This document shows, in pieces, positions 42,278 to 51,368 of a DNA stretch of 64,000 nucleotides. Source of the DNA: JAOAGA01 sp964540515 (GTDB lineage: Bacteria; CALINM01); the NCBI GenBank assembly GCA_964540515.1, contig CAZIMS010000007.1, positions 62,001 to 126,000 on the forward strand. The letters run 5' to 3'. Each line of letters begins with the position of its first letter. Positions within the stretch are counted from its first letter, which is position 1. The notes below the pieces were generated by a model that was given only the letters and a program-made list of their open reading frames with translations, made no database searches and was not told the origin of the DNA. The position numbers were made by a program, and so were the translations under genes.

Positions 42278-42709
42278 ATGGAAAAGAAAAGAGGAAAAAT
42301 AATGGCAATAGATTTGGGGACAAAAAGGATAGGTATCGCCATTTCAGATGAAAGCCTATTAATTGCTCAACCATACTGTGTCTTAAAAAGAGAGGGAAAC
42401 AAAAGGGATATCCCTAAAATTATTAGGTTAATCAAGGAAAAAGATATTGATAAATTAGTTATTGGCATACCTATGGGAGAAAAAAAAAATCCAATAGCTG
42501 AATCCGTCAAGAGACTTTGCAATCAAATTAAAGAGCATATTGATATACCCGTTGATTATATAGATGAAACTATGACAACAGTTGAGGCTTGGGATATTTT
42601 AAGAAATGCTGGATATAGTGAGAAAAAAGGAAGAGAGATAATTGACATGATATCAGCCACAAAAATTTTAGAGAGCTACTTAAGAAGCTATGAGGTTAAG
42701 AAAAAATGA
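42278..42709 (+). CDS. ruvX: Holliday junction resolvase-like RuvX (YqgF)
   Basis: A 143-residue RNase H-fold nuclease involved in 16S rRNA 5' maturation and possibly recombination. The conserved motifs are AIDLGTKRIG, VIGIPMG, YIDETMTT and, at the end, DMISATKILESYL, supplying the acidic residues. I keep the ATG at 42278, since KIMAIDLGTK aligns with the usual first strand; an ATG at 42302 has a better GAGGA ribosome site but would trim that strand. It overlaps mltG by 4 bases. Confidence 0.92.
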   Translation: MEKKRGKIMAIDLGTKRIGIAISDESLLIAQPYCVLKREGNKRDIPKIIRLIKEKDIDKLVIGIPMGEKKNPIAESVKRLCNQIKEHIDIPVDYIDETMTTVEAWDILRNAGYSEKKGREIIDMISATKILESYLRSYEVKKK

Positions 42710-43704
42710 GGCCTCTTTTATACATAATAAGCTTTCTCATAATATTTTTTTTAGGTTTTTTAACACACTTCTATTTCTACATTAATAGACCTATTAATTT
42801 GAAAGAGGACAAGCTTTTCAAGGTTCAGAAAAACGACTCTACCACTAAGATTGTAGATAATTTAGTTAAAGAAGATGTAATAAAAAATAAAATTTTTTTT
42901 AAGGTTCTAATAAAAATTTTAGGTGGTGATAGAAATATATTATATGGTTACTATCTAATTCCAAAAGATATTACTCCCAAAGGTCTATGGGAAAAGATGG
43001 TAAGAGGCGAGATTGAACGGTATAAGCTCACTATTCCAGAAGGATACAATATTTATCAGATTGCCTATCTCGTTGAGAGTCAGAAATTAGGAGATAGAAA
43101 AAAATTTCTCTCCTATGTGAGAGATAAAAAGTTTATTAAGACTTTGGGCTTAGATTTGCCAACCCTTGAGGGTTATTTATATCCGGCTACATACTTTTTT
43201 AGCCCAGAAACAAAAGAAGAAGAGATAATTGCCACTATGGTTAATAAAACTTTCGATATCTTAAAGGAGCTAAATATTGCAAATAAATCTCCCAAGGAGA
43301 TACACAAAAATCTTACACTGGCATCGCTTGTAGAAAAAGAAGCAAAGGTAAAAGAGGAGATGCCTTACATAGCAGCAGTTTTTTTAAACAGGCTAAGTAA
43401 AAAAATGAAGCTTCAGTGTGATCCAACAGTCCAGTATGGTCTTATGAAGTTCGATTACAACCTCACTAAAAAAGACCTAATGACAAAAAATCCTTACAAC
43501 ACCTATGTTAACTACGGACTGCCACCAACTCCTATCGCAAACCCATCGAAAGATGCTATTTTTGCTGTCTTAAACCCTGCAAAAACAGACTATCTATACT
43601 TTGTAGCAAAAAATGACGGTACCCATTATTTCTCATCGGATTTAAAAACACATAACAAAGCGGTTTATCACTATCAGATAAAAGGCAAAAAGGGGGATCT
43701 ATGA
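42706..43704 (+). CDS. mltG: Endolytic transglycosylase MltG
   Basis: Membrane-anchored enzyme that cuts nascent glycan strands. One N-terminal membrane helix (about 4-26) precedes a LysM-like region (FKVQKNDSTTKIVDNLV) and the YceG domain with EGYLYPATYFF. The catalytic Glu is expected at residue 210 in LASLVEKEA, followed by QCDPTVQYG and PYNTYVNYGLPPTPIANP. The 332 residues match. The neighbouring order ruvX-mltG is common in bacteria. Confidence 0.95.
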   Translation: MRPLLYIISFLIIFFLGFLTHFYFYINRPINLKEDKLFKVQKNDSTTKIVDNLVKEDVIKNKIFFKVLIKILGGDRNILYGYYLIPKDITPKGLWEKMVRGEIERYKLTIPEGYNIYQIAYLVESQKLGDRKKFLSYVRDKKFIKTLGLDLPTLEGYLYPATYFFSPETKEEEIIATMVNKTFDILKELNIANKSPKEIHKNLTLASLVEKEAKVKEEMPYIAAVFLNRLSKKMKLQCDPTVQYGLMKFDYNLTKKDLMTKNPYNTYVNYGLPPTPIANPSKDAIFAVLNPAKTDYLYFVAKNDGTHYFSSDLKTHNKAVYHYQIKGKKGDL

Positions 43705-44774
43705 ACAAAAAAGCTATGAGTTTTTTCGAAAACCTAATAGCATTACCAAGTCCATCGGGCTTTGAAGAAAACGCATCAAAGCTTTTCAAAAAATATACAG
43801 AAGAGTTTTGTGATGAGGTTTTTGTTGACACTATGGGCAATGTCTATGGTGAGATTAAATCACCAAATAAAAATACTTACAATGTAATGATCTCAGGTCA
43901 TATTGATGAGATCGGGCTTATGGTAAAGTACATAAGCGAAAAGGGTTTTATATACTTCTCCTCTATAGGTGGGATAGATGTTAGATTACTTCCTGGTTTT
44001 AGGGTTTGGATACATTCAGAGAAGGGAAAGATTAAAGGCATAATCGGTCAAAAACCCATACATCTTTTAGAGGCAACTGAGAGAGAAAAGGTTTCAAAGA
44101 TTCATGAGCTATTTATTGATATTGGTGCAAAAAGCAAGAAAGAGGCTCTACAACACATAAACATTGGTGATCCCATAACACTTGATTGCGGTTTAGAGAG
44201 ACTTCTAAATGGTTATCTTATAGGAAGAGGTTTTGATGACAGAATGGGGGCCTTTTGCATAGCAGAAACATTGAGAGTTTTGGCAGAAGTAAAAGACGAG
44301 CTTGATGTCAATGTATATGGAGTTGCATCCGTTCAGGAAGAGCTAGGGCTTAGAGGTGCTACCATCTCGGCTTATAACATCAATCCCAAAGTTGGTATAG
44401 CCGTAGATGTTGGTTTTGCAACAGATTTTCCTTCTGTAGATGAAAAAATTGTTGGTGAGAGCAAATTAGAAGGAGGACCAATTATAACAAGAGGACCTAA
44501 CATAAACCCTCACATCTTTGATATAATTGTGAAAACAGCTAAAAAAAATAAAATACCATACCAAATTGAGGGACATCCCAGGGCAACAGGAACAGATGCA
44601 AATGTAATGCAGCTTAGCCGTGGTGGAGTTGCAACAGGTCTTATATCAGTACCATTAAGATATATGCATACACCTGTTGAGATGCTCTCAGAAAAAGATT
44701 TAGACAATACCATTAAGTTGCTGACAAATGCTATCCTTGCATTAAAGGCTGACATGGACTTTAGACCATTCTAA
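43701..44774 (+). CDS. M42-family aminopeptidase (glutamyl aminopeptidase/endoglucanase-like)
   Basis: A cytosolic di-metal aminopeptidase, 357 residues. Metal and catalytic residues are in place: His67 and Asp69 in SGHIDEIG, the bridging Asp in GRGFDDRMG, the catalytic pair in VQEELGLRGA, an Asp in VDVGFATDFP and the last His in RYMHTPVEM. Family members form large tetrahedral complexes and trim peptides. It overlaps mltG by 4 bases. Confidence 0.92.
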   Translation: MNKKAMSFFENLIALPSPSGFEENASKLFKKYTEEFCDEVFVDTMGNVYGEIKSPNKNTYNVMISGHIDEIGLMVKYISEKGFIYFSSIGGIDVRLLPGFRVWIHSEKGKIKGIIGQKPIHLLEATEREKVSKIHELFIDIGAKSKKEALQHINIGDPITLDCGLERLLNGYLIGRGFDDRMGAFCIAETLRVLAEVKDELDVNVYGVASVQEELGLRGATISAYNINPKVGIAVDVGFATDFPSVDEKIVGESKLEGGPIITRGPNINPHIFDIIVKTAKKNKIPYQIEGHPRATGTDANVMQLSRGGVATGLISVPLRYMHTPVEMLSEKDLDNTIKLLTNAILALKADMDFRPF

Positions 44775-44785
44775 GGGAGCTATCT

Positions 44786-46429
44786 GTGAGAAGAAAGATT
44801 AAAGATATTATTGAAAAAGAGTTAGTTAATATTAAAGAGATACTTAATATTGATGAATTACCCGATTTTGAGATAGAGATACCTCGCAAAAAAGAGTATG
44901 GTGATTTCTCAACCAATATAGCTATGCTTTTGGGGAGCAGGTTAAAGAAAAATCCTCGTGAGATTGCAAAAATAATAATAGAGAATCTATCGTCTCCCTT
45001 CTTTGAAAAGATTGAAATAGCAGGACCTGGATTTATAAACTTTTTTCTTAACTTTTCTTATATCCTTAAATATTTAGAGGAGCTTTCTTTAGATTTTACA
45101 TCTTTTCTCTCACCTAAAACGTACTCACCAGAAAAGATATTAATTGAGTATGTTAGTGCTAACCCTACAGGACCGCTTCATATAGGTCATGGTAGGGGAG
45201 CAACAATCGGCTCAACTTTAGCCATAATTTTTAAGGAGCTTGGCAATATAGTTACAGAGGAGTTTTATATAAACGATGCAGGCGGTCAGATAAAAAATTT
45301 AGGTATCTCTATTCTTAGAAGATGCCGAGAGCTAAAGGGAGAAAAGGTTAATTTTGAAGATGGTCTCTATTGTGGCGAATATGTTATAGATTTAGCAAAT
45401 AAATTTCTCGAAATAGAGAGCTCTCTCGATGAAACAGAAGAAAATATTAAGAAAGCTAGTAATTTTGGAAAAGATATTGTTCTTAGCTGGATTAAGAAAG
45501 ATTTGGAGGACTTCCAAGTTTCCTTTGACAGCTATATCTCAGAAAAATCCCTCTTTGAGGATGGTGATGTAGATAAAACAATTGAAAAGCTTAAATCATC
45601 TAACTTTATATATGAGAAAGATGCTGCCCTATGGTTCAGGTCTACCGAGTTCGGTGATGATAAAGATAGAGTTCTTGTTAAAGAAAATGGTGAGAAAACA
45701 TACTTTGCTTCTGATATTGCCTATCATAAAAATAAGTTTGAGAGGGCCTACGACCGATACATAAACATCTGGGGAGCAGACCATCATGGCTACGTAAAGA
45801 GAGTTCAATCTGCCATAAGGGCATTAGGGTATGATGATAAGAAACTAAAAATACTAATGGTTCAGATGGTAAGCCTCTATAGGGCGGGAAAACAGATAAC
45901 TATGTCTAAAAGGGCGGGTGATTTTATTACCCTAAGAGAAGTACTAGATGAGGTAGGCCTCTCTGCTATGAGATTTATGTTCCTTACCCGTAAAAACGAT
46001 AGCCCTCTTGACTTTGACATAGAGCTTGTAAAACAGAAGACTGCAGATAATCCGGTCTTCTACGTTCAGTACATGTATGCAAGAATTAATAGTGTCTTTA
46101 AAGTAGCAAGAGAAAGAGGTATAGACATTGATAATATTGAAAAGACTTTCTCTAAACTTAACCTCCCAGAAGAGCGAGAGCTGATATATCAGATTCTATC
46201 CTTTCCGGATTTGCTCTTTGATATATCAGAAAGATTAGAACCTCATCTACTCTCCTATTATCTTATTAATCTTGCTCAGATATTCCACAGCTATTACAAC
46301 TCCCATAGATTCATAAATGAAGACGATAAAAAGTTAACAGAAAGTAGAATTAATCTCTTAAAACTATTAAAGTTAACCGTTGAAAGAGGATTAAACCTTT
46401 TAAAAATTGAGTCTCCGGAGCAGATGTAG
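44786..46429 (+). CDS. argS: Arginyl-tRNA synthetase
   Basis: Class I synthetase for arginine, 547 residues. HIGH is exact at 132-135 (PTGPLHIGHGRG), and the KMSKS-like loop is QITMSKRAGD. The N-terminal additional domain (FEIEIPRKKEYGDFSTNIA) and the anticodon-binding DALR domain at the end are present. The start is GTG at 44786 with GGGAG ahead of it. It is followed two bases later by the SPOR protein. Confidence 0.96.
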   Translation: MRRKIKDIIEKELVNIKEILNIDELPDFEIEIPRKKEYGDFSTNIAMLLGSRLKKNPREIAKIIIENLSSPFFEKIEIAGPGFINFFLNFSYILKYLEELSLDFTSFLSPKTYSPEKILIEYVSANPTGPLHIGHGRGATIGSTLAIIFKELGNIVTEEFYINDAGGQIKNLGISILRRCRELKGEKVNFEDGLYCGEYVIDLANKFLEIESSLDETEENIKKASNFGKDIVLSWIKKDLEDFQVSFDSYISEKSLFEDGDVDKTIEKLKSSNFIYEKDAALWFRSTEFGDDKDRVLVKENGEKTYFASDIAYHKNKFERAYDRYINIWGADHHGYVKRVQSAIRALGYDDKKLKILMVQMVSLYRAGKQITMSKRAGDFITLREVLDEVGLSAMRFMFLTRKNDSPLDFDIELVKQKTADNPVFYVQYMYARINSVFKVARERGIDIDNIEKTFSKLNLPEERELIYQILSFPDLLFDISERLEPHLLSYYLINLAQIFHSYYNSHRFINEDDKKLTESRINLLKLLKLTVERGLNLLKIESPEQM

Positions 46430-46431
46430 GG

Positions 46432-46866
46432 ATGTCAATTAATATAAATAAAGCTCAACTTTTTATATTTATAATCTGCATAATAATAACAAACCTTGTA
46501 GCTTTTTACACAGGTATGCATTTGGGAGAGTTTTTTAAAATTATGGAAATAGAGTCAAGGTCACTCCTTCCACCATCGGCAAACCTTAAAATATCGATAC
46601 CTTTTCCTAACTTATCTAGCTTCAAAAACCTATCATCTGTTAGTGAAAAAGAAACACTATCAAAGAAAAATAAATTTTATATCCAGGTAGGGGCATTTAA
46701 AGATATCAATAATGCAAAAAAAATGGCAGAAAAATTAGAAAAAAATGGGTTTTCAACTGAGATAAAAGCAGGTAAACTAAATTTTTTACTTGTAGTAGGT
46801 GAGGGAGACGAAAAAGAAGAAAAAAAGGTAGTAGATAGATTAAAGAAAGAGGGAATTAAGTTTTGA
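46432..46866 (+). CDS. SPOR-domain membrane protein
   Basis: A 144-residue bitopic protein: one membrane helix (about 9-28), a short linker and a C-terminal SPOR domain (about 75-144) starting FYIQVGAFKDINNAKKMAEK. SPOR domains bind denuded glycan strands at the division site. The pairing with argS is known in several Gram-negative groups. It overlaps tatC by one base. Confidence 0.88.
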   Translation: MSININKAQLFIFIICIIITNLVAFYTGMHLGEFFKIMEIESRSLLPPSANLKISIPFPNLSSFKNLSSVSEKETLSKKNKFYIQVGAFKDINNAKKMAEKLEKNGFSTEIKAGKLNFLLVVGEGDEKEEKKVVDRLKKEGIKF

Positions 46867-47591
46867 TGGAGTTTTTTGACGAGAAAAGATTAGCAATATT
46901 AAGAGATATTAGAAAAATTTTTATAAGAACTGCTATTATTTGTGGTGTTTTTTTTCTAATACTTCTCTATTTTGTTAAAGATATACTCCAAAAGCTTGTA
47001 TCTATTATCAATATGAAACTTATTCTTTACTCCCTTCCTGAAGCCTTTATGTCTTATCTAAAGGTTACATTCTTGCTCTCTCTACTTATCATAGTACCCT
47101 ATATAATTTTTGAAGTTGCTAAAATTATAGATAGATATACGAATCTCGGAAAAAAGTTTTTATATTTAATAATCATTGTAGGGACATTGCTTTTTTATTC
47201 AGGATTATATTTCTGTTACGTCTATGTATTGCCTTCAGGTATTAAGTTCCTCCTTCAGTATCAGACTGAGGATATTAAGCCTATGATAGCACTATCTTCA
47301 TATATCTCCTTCGTTTTTACCTTCTTACTTATTTTTGGGATAATGTTTGAGCTTCCTCTTATTATGTTTGTTCTTGGAAGGTTAGGATTTGTAACCTCTA
47401 AATTTTTAAATAAACAGAGGAGATTCTTTATTCTTCTAAACTCTATCCTCTCAGCCCTTTTAACACCTACACCAGATGTTTTCAATCTTATGCTAATGAT
47501 GGTTCCTATGCAAATTTTGTACGAGATGGGTGTATTAATTGTCTATTTTACTGGAAAGGAAAATTTGCAAAAAGAAGAAAGTGCGGTATAA
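46866..47591 (+). CDS. tatC: Sec-independent protein translocase TatC
   Basis: Receptor subunit of the twin-arginine export pathway, with six membrane helices. Conserved features are LPEAFMSYLKVTF, FEVAKIIDRYTN and the C-terminal LTPTPDVFNLMLMMVPMQILYE. I use the ATG at 46866, which overlaps the preceding TGA; the TTG at 46863 adds only one residue. The N-terminal cytosolic segment is short and the invariant Glu loop is divergent. TatA/TatB are not nearby. Confidence 0.92.
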   Translation: MEFFDEKRLAILRDIRKIFIRTAIICGVFFLILLYFVKDILQKLVSIINMKLILYSLPEAFMSYLKVTFLLSLLIIVPYIIFEVAKIIDRYTNLGKKFLYLIIIVGTLLFYSGLYFCYVYVLPSGIKFLLQYQTEDIKPMIALSSYISFVFTFLLIFGIMFELPLIMFVLGRLGFVTSKFLNKQRRFFILLNSILSALLTPTPDVFNLMLMMVPMQILYEMGVLIVYFTGKENLQKEESAV

Positions 47592-47617
47592 TTTAATTAA
47601 AAAGTAAGGAGAGAGTG

Positions 47618-48019
47618 ATGTTAGAAATATTTATAGTTATACAGACTATAGTTGTCATTGGAATTTTCATAATTTTTTTACTTCTATTTTTTGGCATTAA
47701 AAAGGAAAGTGAGATTTTGAAAGAAAAAATTACAAAGTTTGAGGCAGATATAAAACCCATTTTAACAGAGACAAAAAGCCTTCTTGCTAACTTAAACAAA
47801 ATTTCATCATCCATAAAGGATATAACTGATGACGCACGTCAGATATCCCATAAAATAAAAGAATCTGCCATAGCCATTGAGAGTGTAGTTAGTAACTTTA
47901 AATATTCTGTTGATAAAACAAAAACAAAGGTATCGGTTCTTAAATTAGGACTTCAAACAGGTGTGAGTACCTTTCTTGGTTATTATCTAAAAAAAATGCA
48001 GAAAAAGGAGGAATTATGA
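47618..48019 (+). CDS. DUF948-like membrane protein
   Basis: A 133-residue protein with one N-terminal membrane helix (about 4-26) and a long amphipathic helix (EILKEKITKFEADIKPILTE, then ISHKIKESAIAIESVV), as in DUF948 proteins. AAGGAGAG precedes the ATG at 47618; a GTG at 47615 is the alternative. It is paired by an ATGA overlap with a YtxH protein, a pairing seen in many bacteria, perhaps as a cell-envelope stress module. Confidence 0.8.
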   Translation: MLEIFIVIQTIVVIGIFIIFLLLFFGIKKESEILKEKITKFEADIKPILTETKSLLANLNKISSSIKDITDDARQISHKIKESAIAIESVVSNFKYSVDKTKTKVSVLKLGLQTGVSTFLGYYLKKMQKKEEL

Positions 48020-48285
48020 GTTGTGAAGAGAAATCTAATTTTGGTGCTTTTTTAGTTGGCCTAATATCCGGCGCAGCCATAGGAGCAGGTCTTGCTTTAC
48101 TTTTTGCCCCTCAGTCAGGTAAAGAGACCAGAGAGAAGCTTAAAGACTCCGCAGAGGCTGTGAAAGATAAGATTGCTGATCTTGTAGATGACACTAAAGA
48201 CTTCATTGCTGAACAAAAAAGGGCAATCTCTGAGGCTGTTACAGCAGGAAAAGAAGCTATTAAGAAGGCCTACGAGGGAGAATAA
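48016..48285 (+). CDS. YtxH domain protein
   Basis: An 89-residue small membrane-associated protein. A glycine-rich membrane helix GAFLVGLISGAAIGAGLALL is followed by FAPQSGKETREKLKDSAE, the YtxH signature, and a charged amphipathic tail. Function is unknown. It ends the plus-strand run and is followed by a strong terminator. Confidence 0.9.
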   Translation: MSCEEKSNFGAFLVGLISGAAIGAGLALLFAPQSGKETREKLKDSAEAVKDKIADLVDDTKDFIAEQKRAISEAVTAGKEAIKKAYEGE

Positions 48286-48290
48286 AGTTA

Positions 48291-48319
48291 GGCAGGGATA
48301 AGATTCCCTGCCTCTTTTT
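48291..48319 (+). terminator. Intrinsic terminator after the ruvX-ytxH operon
   Basis: GGCAGGGA (48291-48298) pairs perfectly with TCCCTGCC (48305-48312) around a 6-base loop, followed by TCTTTTT (48313-48319). It is the best rho-independent terminator in the window. It lies next to the convergent stop codon at 48321 and may also work on the other strand. Confidence 0.9.
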
Positions 48320-48320
48320 A

Positions 48321-48722
48321 CTAATCTTTAAAGATGATCTCCTTCACATCATTAAGCTTTATGCTAAAGATACCGAAACTTGATCTACCCTTTATTTTTT
48401 GTTGCCCCTGAAGGATAATCTGTATTTTTTCACCATTCTTTAAGAATAGGTCAGCCTTAACTTCCTTTTCTGAGAGAGCTTTTAGCTCAATCTTCCTTAT
48501 CTGGGTTAACTCAACTATCTGTTTTCCTCTACTCAATCTCCCCGATAGATAGGGCAAATCAGAAACTGACACATTATCAATTACAACCTTATATCCCTCA
48601 AGATCAGTTAACTCAACCTTAATATTTTCCTTTAACTTTGGCAGTTTAGTTTCGTCCTCACCTACCCCACCTAATCCCATAAAAAGAAGTGTTAAAATAG
48701 CTATTAAAATGATCTTTCTCAT
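48321..48722 (-). CDS. Small exported protein of unknown function
   Basis: A 133-residue protein. The ATG at 48722 is chosen: it follows GGGG in the phoH stop region and gives a signal peptide (MRKIILIAILTLLFMGLGGV). A longer frame from 48758 would overlap phoH and spoil it. The mature part is beta-rich (NIKVELTDLEGYKVVIDNVS; LFLKNGEKIQIIL; KLNDVKEIIF) and looks like a small beta-sandwich. No family recognised. It lies just behind phoH. Confidence 0.7.
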   Translation of the reverse strand: MRKIILIAILTLLFMGLGGVGEDETKLPKLKENIKVELTDLEGYKVVIDNVSVSDLPYLSGRLSRGKQIVELTQIRKIELKALSEKEVKADLFLKNGEKIQIILQGQQKIKGRSSFGIFSIKLNDVKEIIFKD

Positions 48723-48726
48723 CTCA

Positions 48727-49707
48727 CTACCCCTTTTTTGAAAGGTTATATCTCTCATAGGCTCTAATTATATCTTGTACAAGAGGATGTCTTACTACAT
48801 CCTTTTCAGTAAAATATACAAACTCAATGCCATCTATATCCTTCAAAATATTTTGAACCTCCACAAGTCCTGATTTTTGTTCCTTAGGTATATCTATCTG
48901 AGTTATGTCTCCTGTAACGACAGCTTTAGAGTTAAACCCCAACCTTGTAAGAAACATCTTCATCTGCTCGGAGGTAGTATTTTGTGCCTCATCCATAATA
49001 ACAAAAGAATCATTTAAGGTTCTACCTCTCATAAAGGCTATCGGTGCTATCTCGATAATCCCTTTATCAAGAAATCTTATGACCTTATCATAATCAAGCA
49101 TATCATAGAGAGCATCATAGAGAGGTCTTAGATAGGGATCTACCTTCTCTGCTAACCCTCCTGGTAAAAATCCTAACTTTTCTCCAGCCTCTACAGCTGG
49201 TCTCGTAAGGATTATCCTCTGAACTTTATGACTAAGTAACTCTGAGACAGCCACAGCTACAGCAAGATAGGTCTTTCCTGTCCCTGCTGGACCTATAGCA
49301 AAGACCATATCTTTTTTTCTAATGGCATCAACATATTTTTTTTGAGAAGGGTTTTTAGGTGCTATGGGTTTTTTACAGGGGGTTATTACAATAACATCTT
49401 CCAGTAACTCGTTAATCTCTTTATCATCGGCAAATAAGTTCTTTATTAAATAATCGATCTCAAAAAAATTTAGCTCTCTCTTTTTCTCGATTAAACCAAT
49501 CATCCTATCAAGGAGAAGCTTTGTATTGTCAACATAACTTTCTTCACCAATAATCTTTATAATATTACCTTTGTGATGAAGGTGAACAGGAAGCTTTTTT
49601 TCTATATAATTAAGGTACTCATTTCTATGACCTATGATCTTTCTTAAAGTATCTATGTTATTAATGGTAAAGGAAAGCTCCGTATCTTCTCGTTTTTTTG
49701 TTCTCAT
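48727..49707 (-). CDS. PhoH-like ATPase
   Basis: A 326-residue cytoplasmic ATPase of the PhoH family, associated with RNA metabolism. A KH-like N-terminal region precedes the helicase-like core with Walker A GPAGTGKT (139-146), ILTRPAVEAGEKLGFLPG and Walker B VIMDEAQNTT. TGDITQIDIP is also typical. It overlaps the yjbQ stop by one base. Many genomes place phoH with ybeY; here ybeY is not adjacent. Confidence 0.93.
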   Translation of the reverse strand: MRTKKREDTELSFTINNIDTLRKIIGHRNEYLNYIEKKLPVHLHHKGNIIKIIGEESYVDNTKLLLDRMIGLIEKKRELNFFEIDYLIKNLFADDKEINELLEDVIVITPCKKPIAPKNPSQKKYVDAIRKKDMVFAIGPAGTGKTYLAVAVAVSELLSHKVQRIILTRPAVEAGEKLGFLPGGLAEKVDPYLRPLYDALYDMLDYDKVIRFLDKGIIEIAPIAFMRGRTLNDSFVIMDEAQNTTSEQMKMFLTRLGFNSKAVVTGDITQIDIPKEQKSGLVEVQNILKDIDGIEFVYFTEKDVVRHPLVQDIIRAYERYNLSKKG

Positions 49708-50120
49708 TATTCTCCAATCACTTTAATTATCAATCTTTTGGGCCTCTGACCATCAAACTCGGCATAAAAAATCTCTTGCCATGGTCCGAGATCTAACCTT
49801 CCCGCAGTAACAGGCACTATTACTTGATGATGACAGAGAATACTTTTAAGATGGGCATCACCATTTATCTCACCTGTTCTGTGATGGTGATAGTTGATGT
49901 CAAAGGGTGCTATTTTTTCAAGCCAGTTCCAGATATCTTTATGTAAACCTGTCTCATCATCGTTTACAATAACAGCTGCTGTAATATGCATAGCCGAGAT
50001 AAGTATCATCCCCTCTTTTATATTAGATTTTTTAAGAACACCATCCACTAAATCAGTAATATTTATAAGCTCTCTCTTATCCTTTGTATTGAAGGTTATG
50101 TATTCTGTATAAAACTTCAT
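49707..50120 (-). CDS. YjbQ/UPF0047 family protein
   Basis: A 137-residue member of the YjbQ family, with reported thiamine phosphate synthase-like side activity in E. coli. It has HITAAVIVNDDETGL, DINYHHHRTGEINGDAHLKS and LDLGPWQEIFYAEFDGQR, which supply the conserved His and Asp pocket. The start at 50120 matches the family N-terminus (KFYTEYITFNT); the TTG at 50156 would add 12 residues without a ribosome site. Confidence 0.88.
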   Translation of the reverse strand: MKFYTEYITFNTKDKRELINITDLVDGVLKKSNIKEGMILISAMHITAAVIVNDDETGLHKDIWNWLEKIAPFDINYHHHRTGEINGDAHLKSILCHHQVIVPVTAGRLDLGPWQEIFYAEFDGQRPKRLIIKVIGE

Positions 50121-50259
50121 ATTAGAAATCATAAAATAACTGCACCTATAAAGCAAGAACTTTGAAACACTTATTTTTTATTATTAGAAAAAATTATCTA
50201 TAAAAAAAGATTAATAAATGTTAGACTTAAATTAAAATAAAATTAGGTAAAGTTTTTTT

Positions 50260-51333
50260 ATGAAAAATCTTACAATTAAGGGTAAAAAAATTAGGTTTCC
50301 ACTTATACAAGGTGGGATGGGCATTGGTGTATCATTACATCAACTTGCTGGTGCCGTAGCAAGAGAAGGTGGCATGGGGGTTATATCCAGTGCTGCTCTC
50401 GACAGAATACTTTCTAAAAGGTACGGCAAAAAATTCACAGTCTATGAAGCTGTTAGAAAAGAGGTCGAGTTAGCAAAAGAATACGGCGGTGCTATTGGTG
50501 TTAATATAATGGTAGCGGTATCAAAGGATTATGAAGACTCTGTGAAAGCCGCCATAGAAGCTGGAGCAGACGCTATAATATCAGGTGGTGGTTTACCACT
50601 GACTTTGCCCTCTATTACTAAATCCAGAGACACAGCTTTAATTCCTATAGTATCTTCTGCAAGGTCCTTAGAGGTTATATGTAAAAAATGGGAAAAACAG
50701 GGATATAGACCTGATGCCTGTATATTAGAAGGTCCTTTAGCTGGTGGACATTTAGGTTTTAGATTAGAAGATATTGATAAGGAAGAACATAAGTTAGAAT
50801 ATTTACTTCCTCAGGTAAAAGAAGTGGCACAAAGATACGGAGATTTTCCTGTAATTGCCGCCGGTGGTATTATAACAGCAGAAGATATCAATAAAATAAT
50901 ATTGTTAAGTGCCGATGGAGTACAGATGGGAACAAGGTTTTTAGTAGCAGAAGAAAGTGGAGCTACTTTAGATTACAAGCTGGCAGTAATAAATCTTAGA
51001 AAGGAAGATATAATTGTAGCACATAAACCTGGCTCTCCCTGTGGCTTACCCTTTAGGATTATAAAAAGCTCCCCTATGTATAAAAGTCTCTTGGAAAGAA
51101 AGAGAAAACCAAGATGTAATATGGGTTATGTGCTCGGCAGAGATCCTCAGGGCAAGTTTTCTATCTGTGAGGCTAAAGAAAACTACAATGCCTTCTGCAT
51201 ATGCAACGGTCTTCTAAGTTCTGGTGGTTATAATAATGATATAGAAGAGCCACTATACACGGTAGGCGCAATGGCCTATAAGGTAAGAGCAATTCAATCC
51301 GTATCGGAAATATTTAAAGAACTTTTTTCATAA
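50260..51333 (+). CDS. Nitronate monooxygenase-family FMN enzyme
   Basis: A 357-residue TIM-barrel flavoprotein. The N-terminus PLIQGGMGIGVS, GGGLPLTLPS, EGPLAGGHLGF (His164 in the catalytic position) and AAGGI with GVQMGTRF are family features. Cysteines at 261, 286, 303, 313 and 315 in the C-terminal part could bind metal. The physiological substrate is not known; enoyl-ACP reductase FabK is a relative, but this protein is longer and is not in a fatty acid gene cluster. It stands alone; a clear promoter is not visible in the AT-rich 50121-50259 gap, which holds nothing else I can identify. Confidence 0.85.
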   Translation: MKNLTIKGKKIRFPLIQGGMGIGVSLHQLAGAVAREGGMGVISSAALDRILSKRYGKKFTVYEAVRKEVELAKEYGGAIGVNIMVAVSKDYEDSVKAAIEAGADAIISGGGLPLTLPSITKSRDTALIPIVSSARSLEVICKKWEKQGYRPDACILEGPLAGGHLGFRLEDIDKEEHKLEYLLPQVKEVAQRYGDFPVIAAGGIITAEDINKIILLSADGVQMGTRFLVAEESGATLDYKLAVINLRKEDIIVAHKPGSPCGLPFRIIKSSPMYKSLLERKRKPRCNMGYVLGRDPQGKFSICEAKENYNAFCICNGLLSSGGYNNDIEEPLYTVGAMAYKVRAIQSVSEIFKELFS

Positions 51334-51349
51334 AAAATATTCCAATAAT

Positions 51350-51368
51350 CTTACTTGATCAAGATAAG
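51350..51368. repeat. Short palindrome at the NMO/tlyA convergence
   Basis: CTTGATCAAG (51354-51363) is a perfect 10-base palindrome, and CTTA/TAAG extends it with one unpaired base. It covers the tlyA stop codon. It may act as a weak terminator, or may be chance. Confidence 0.25.
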
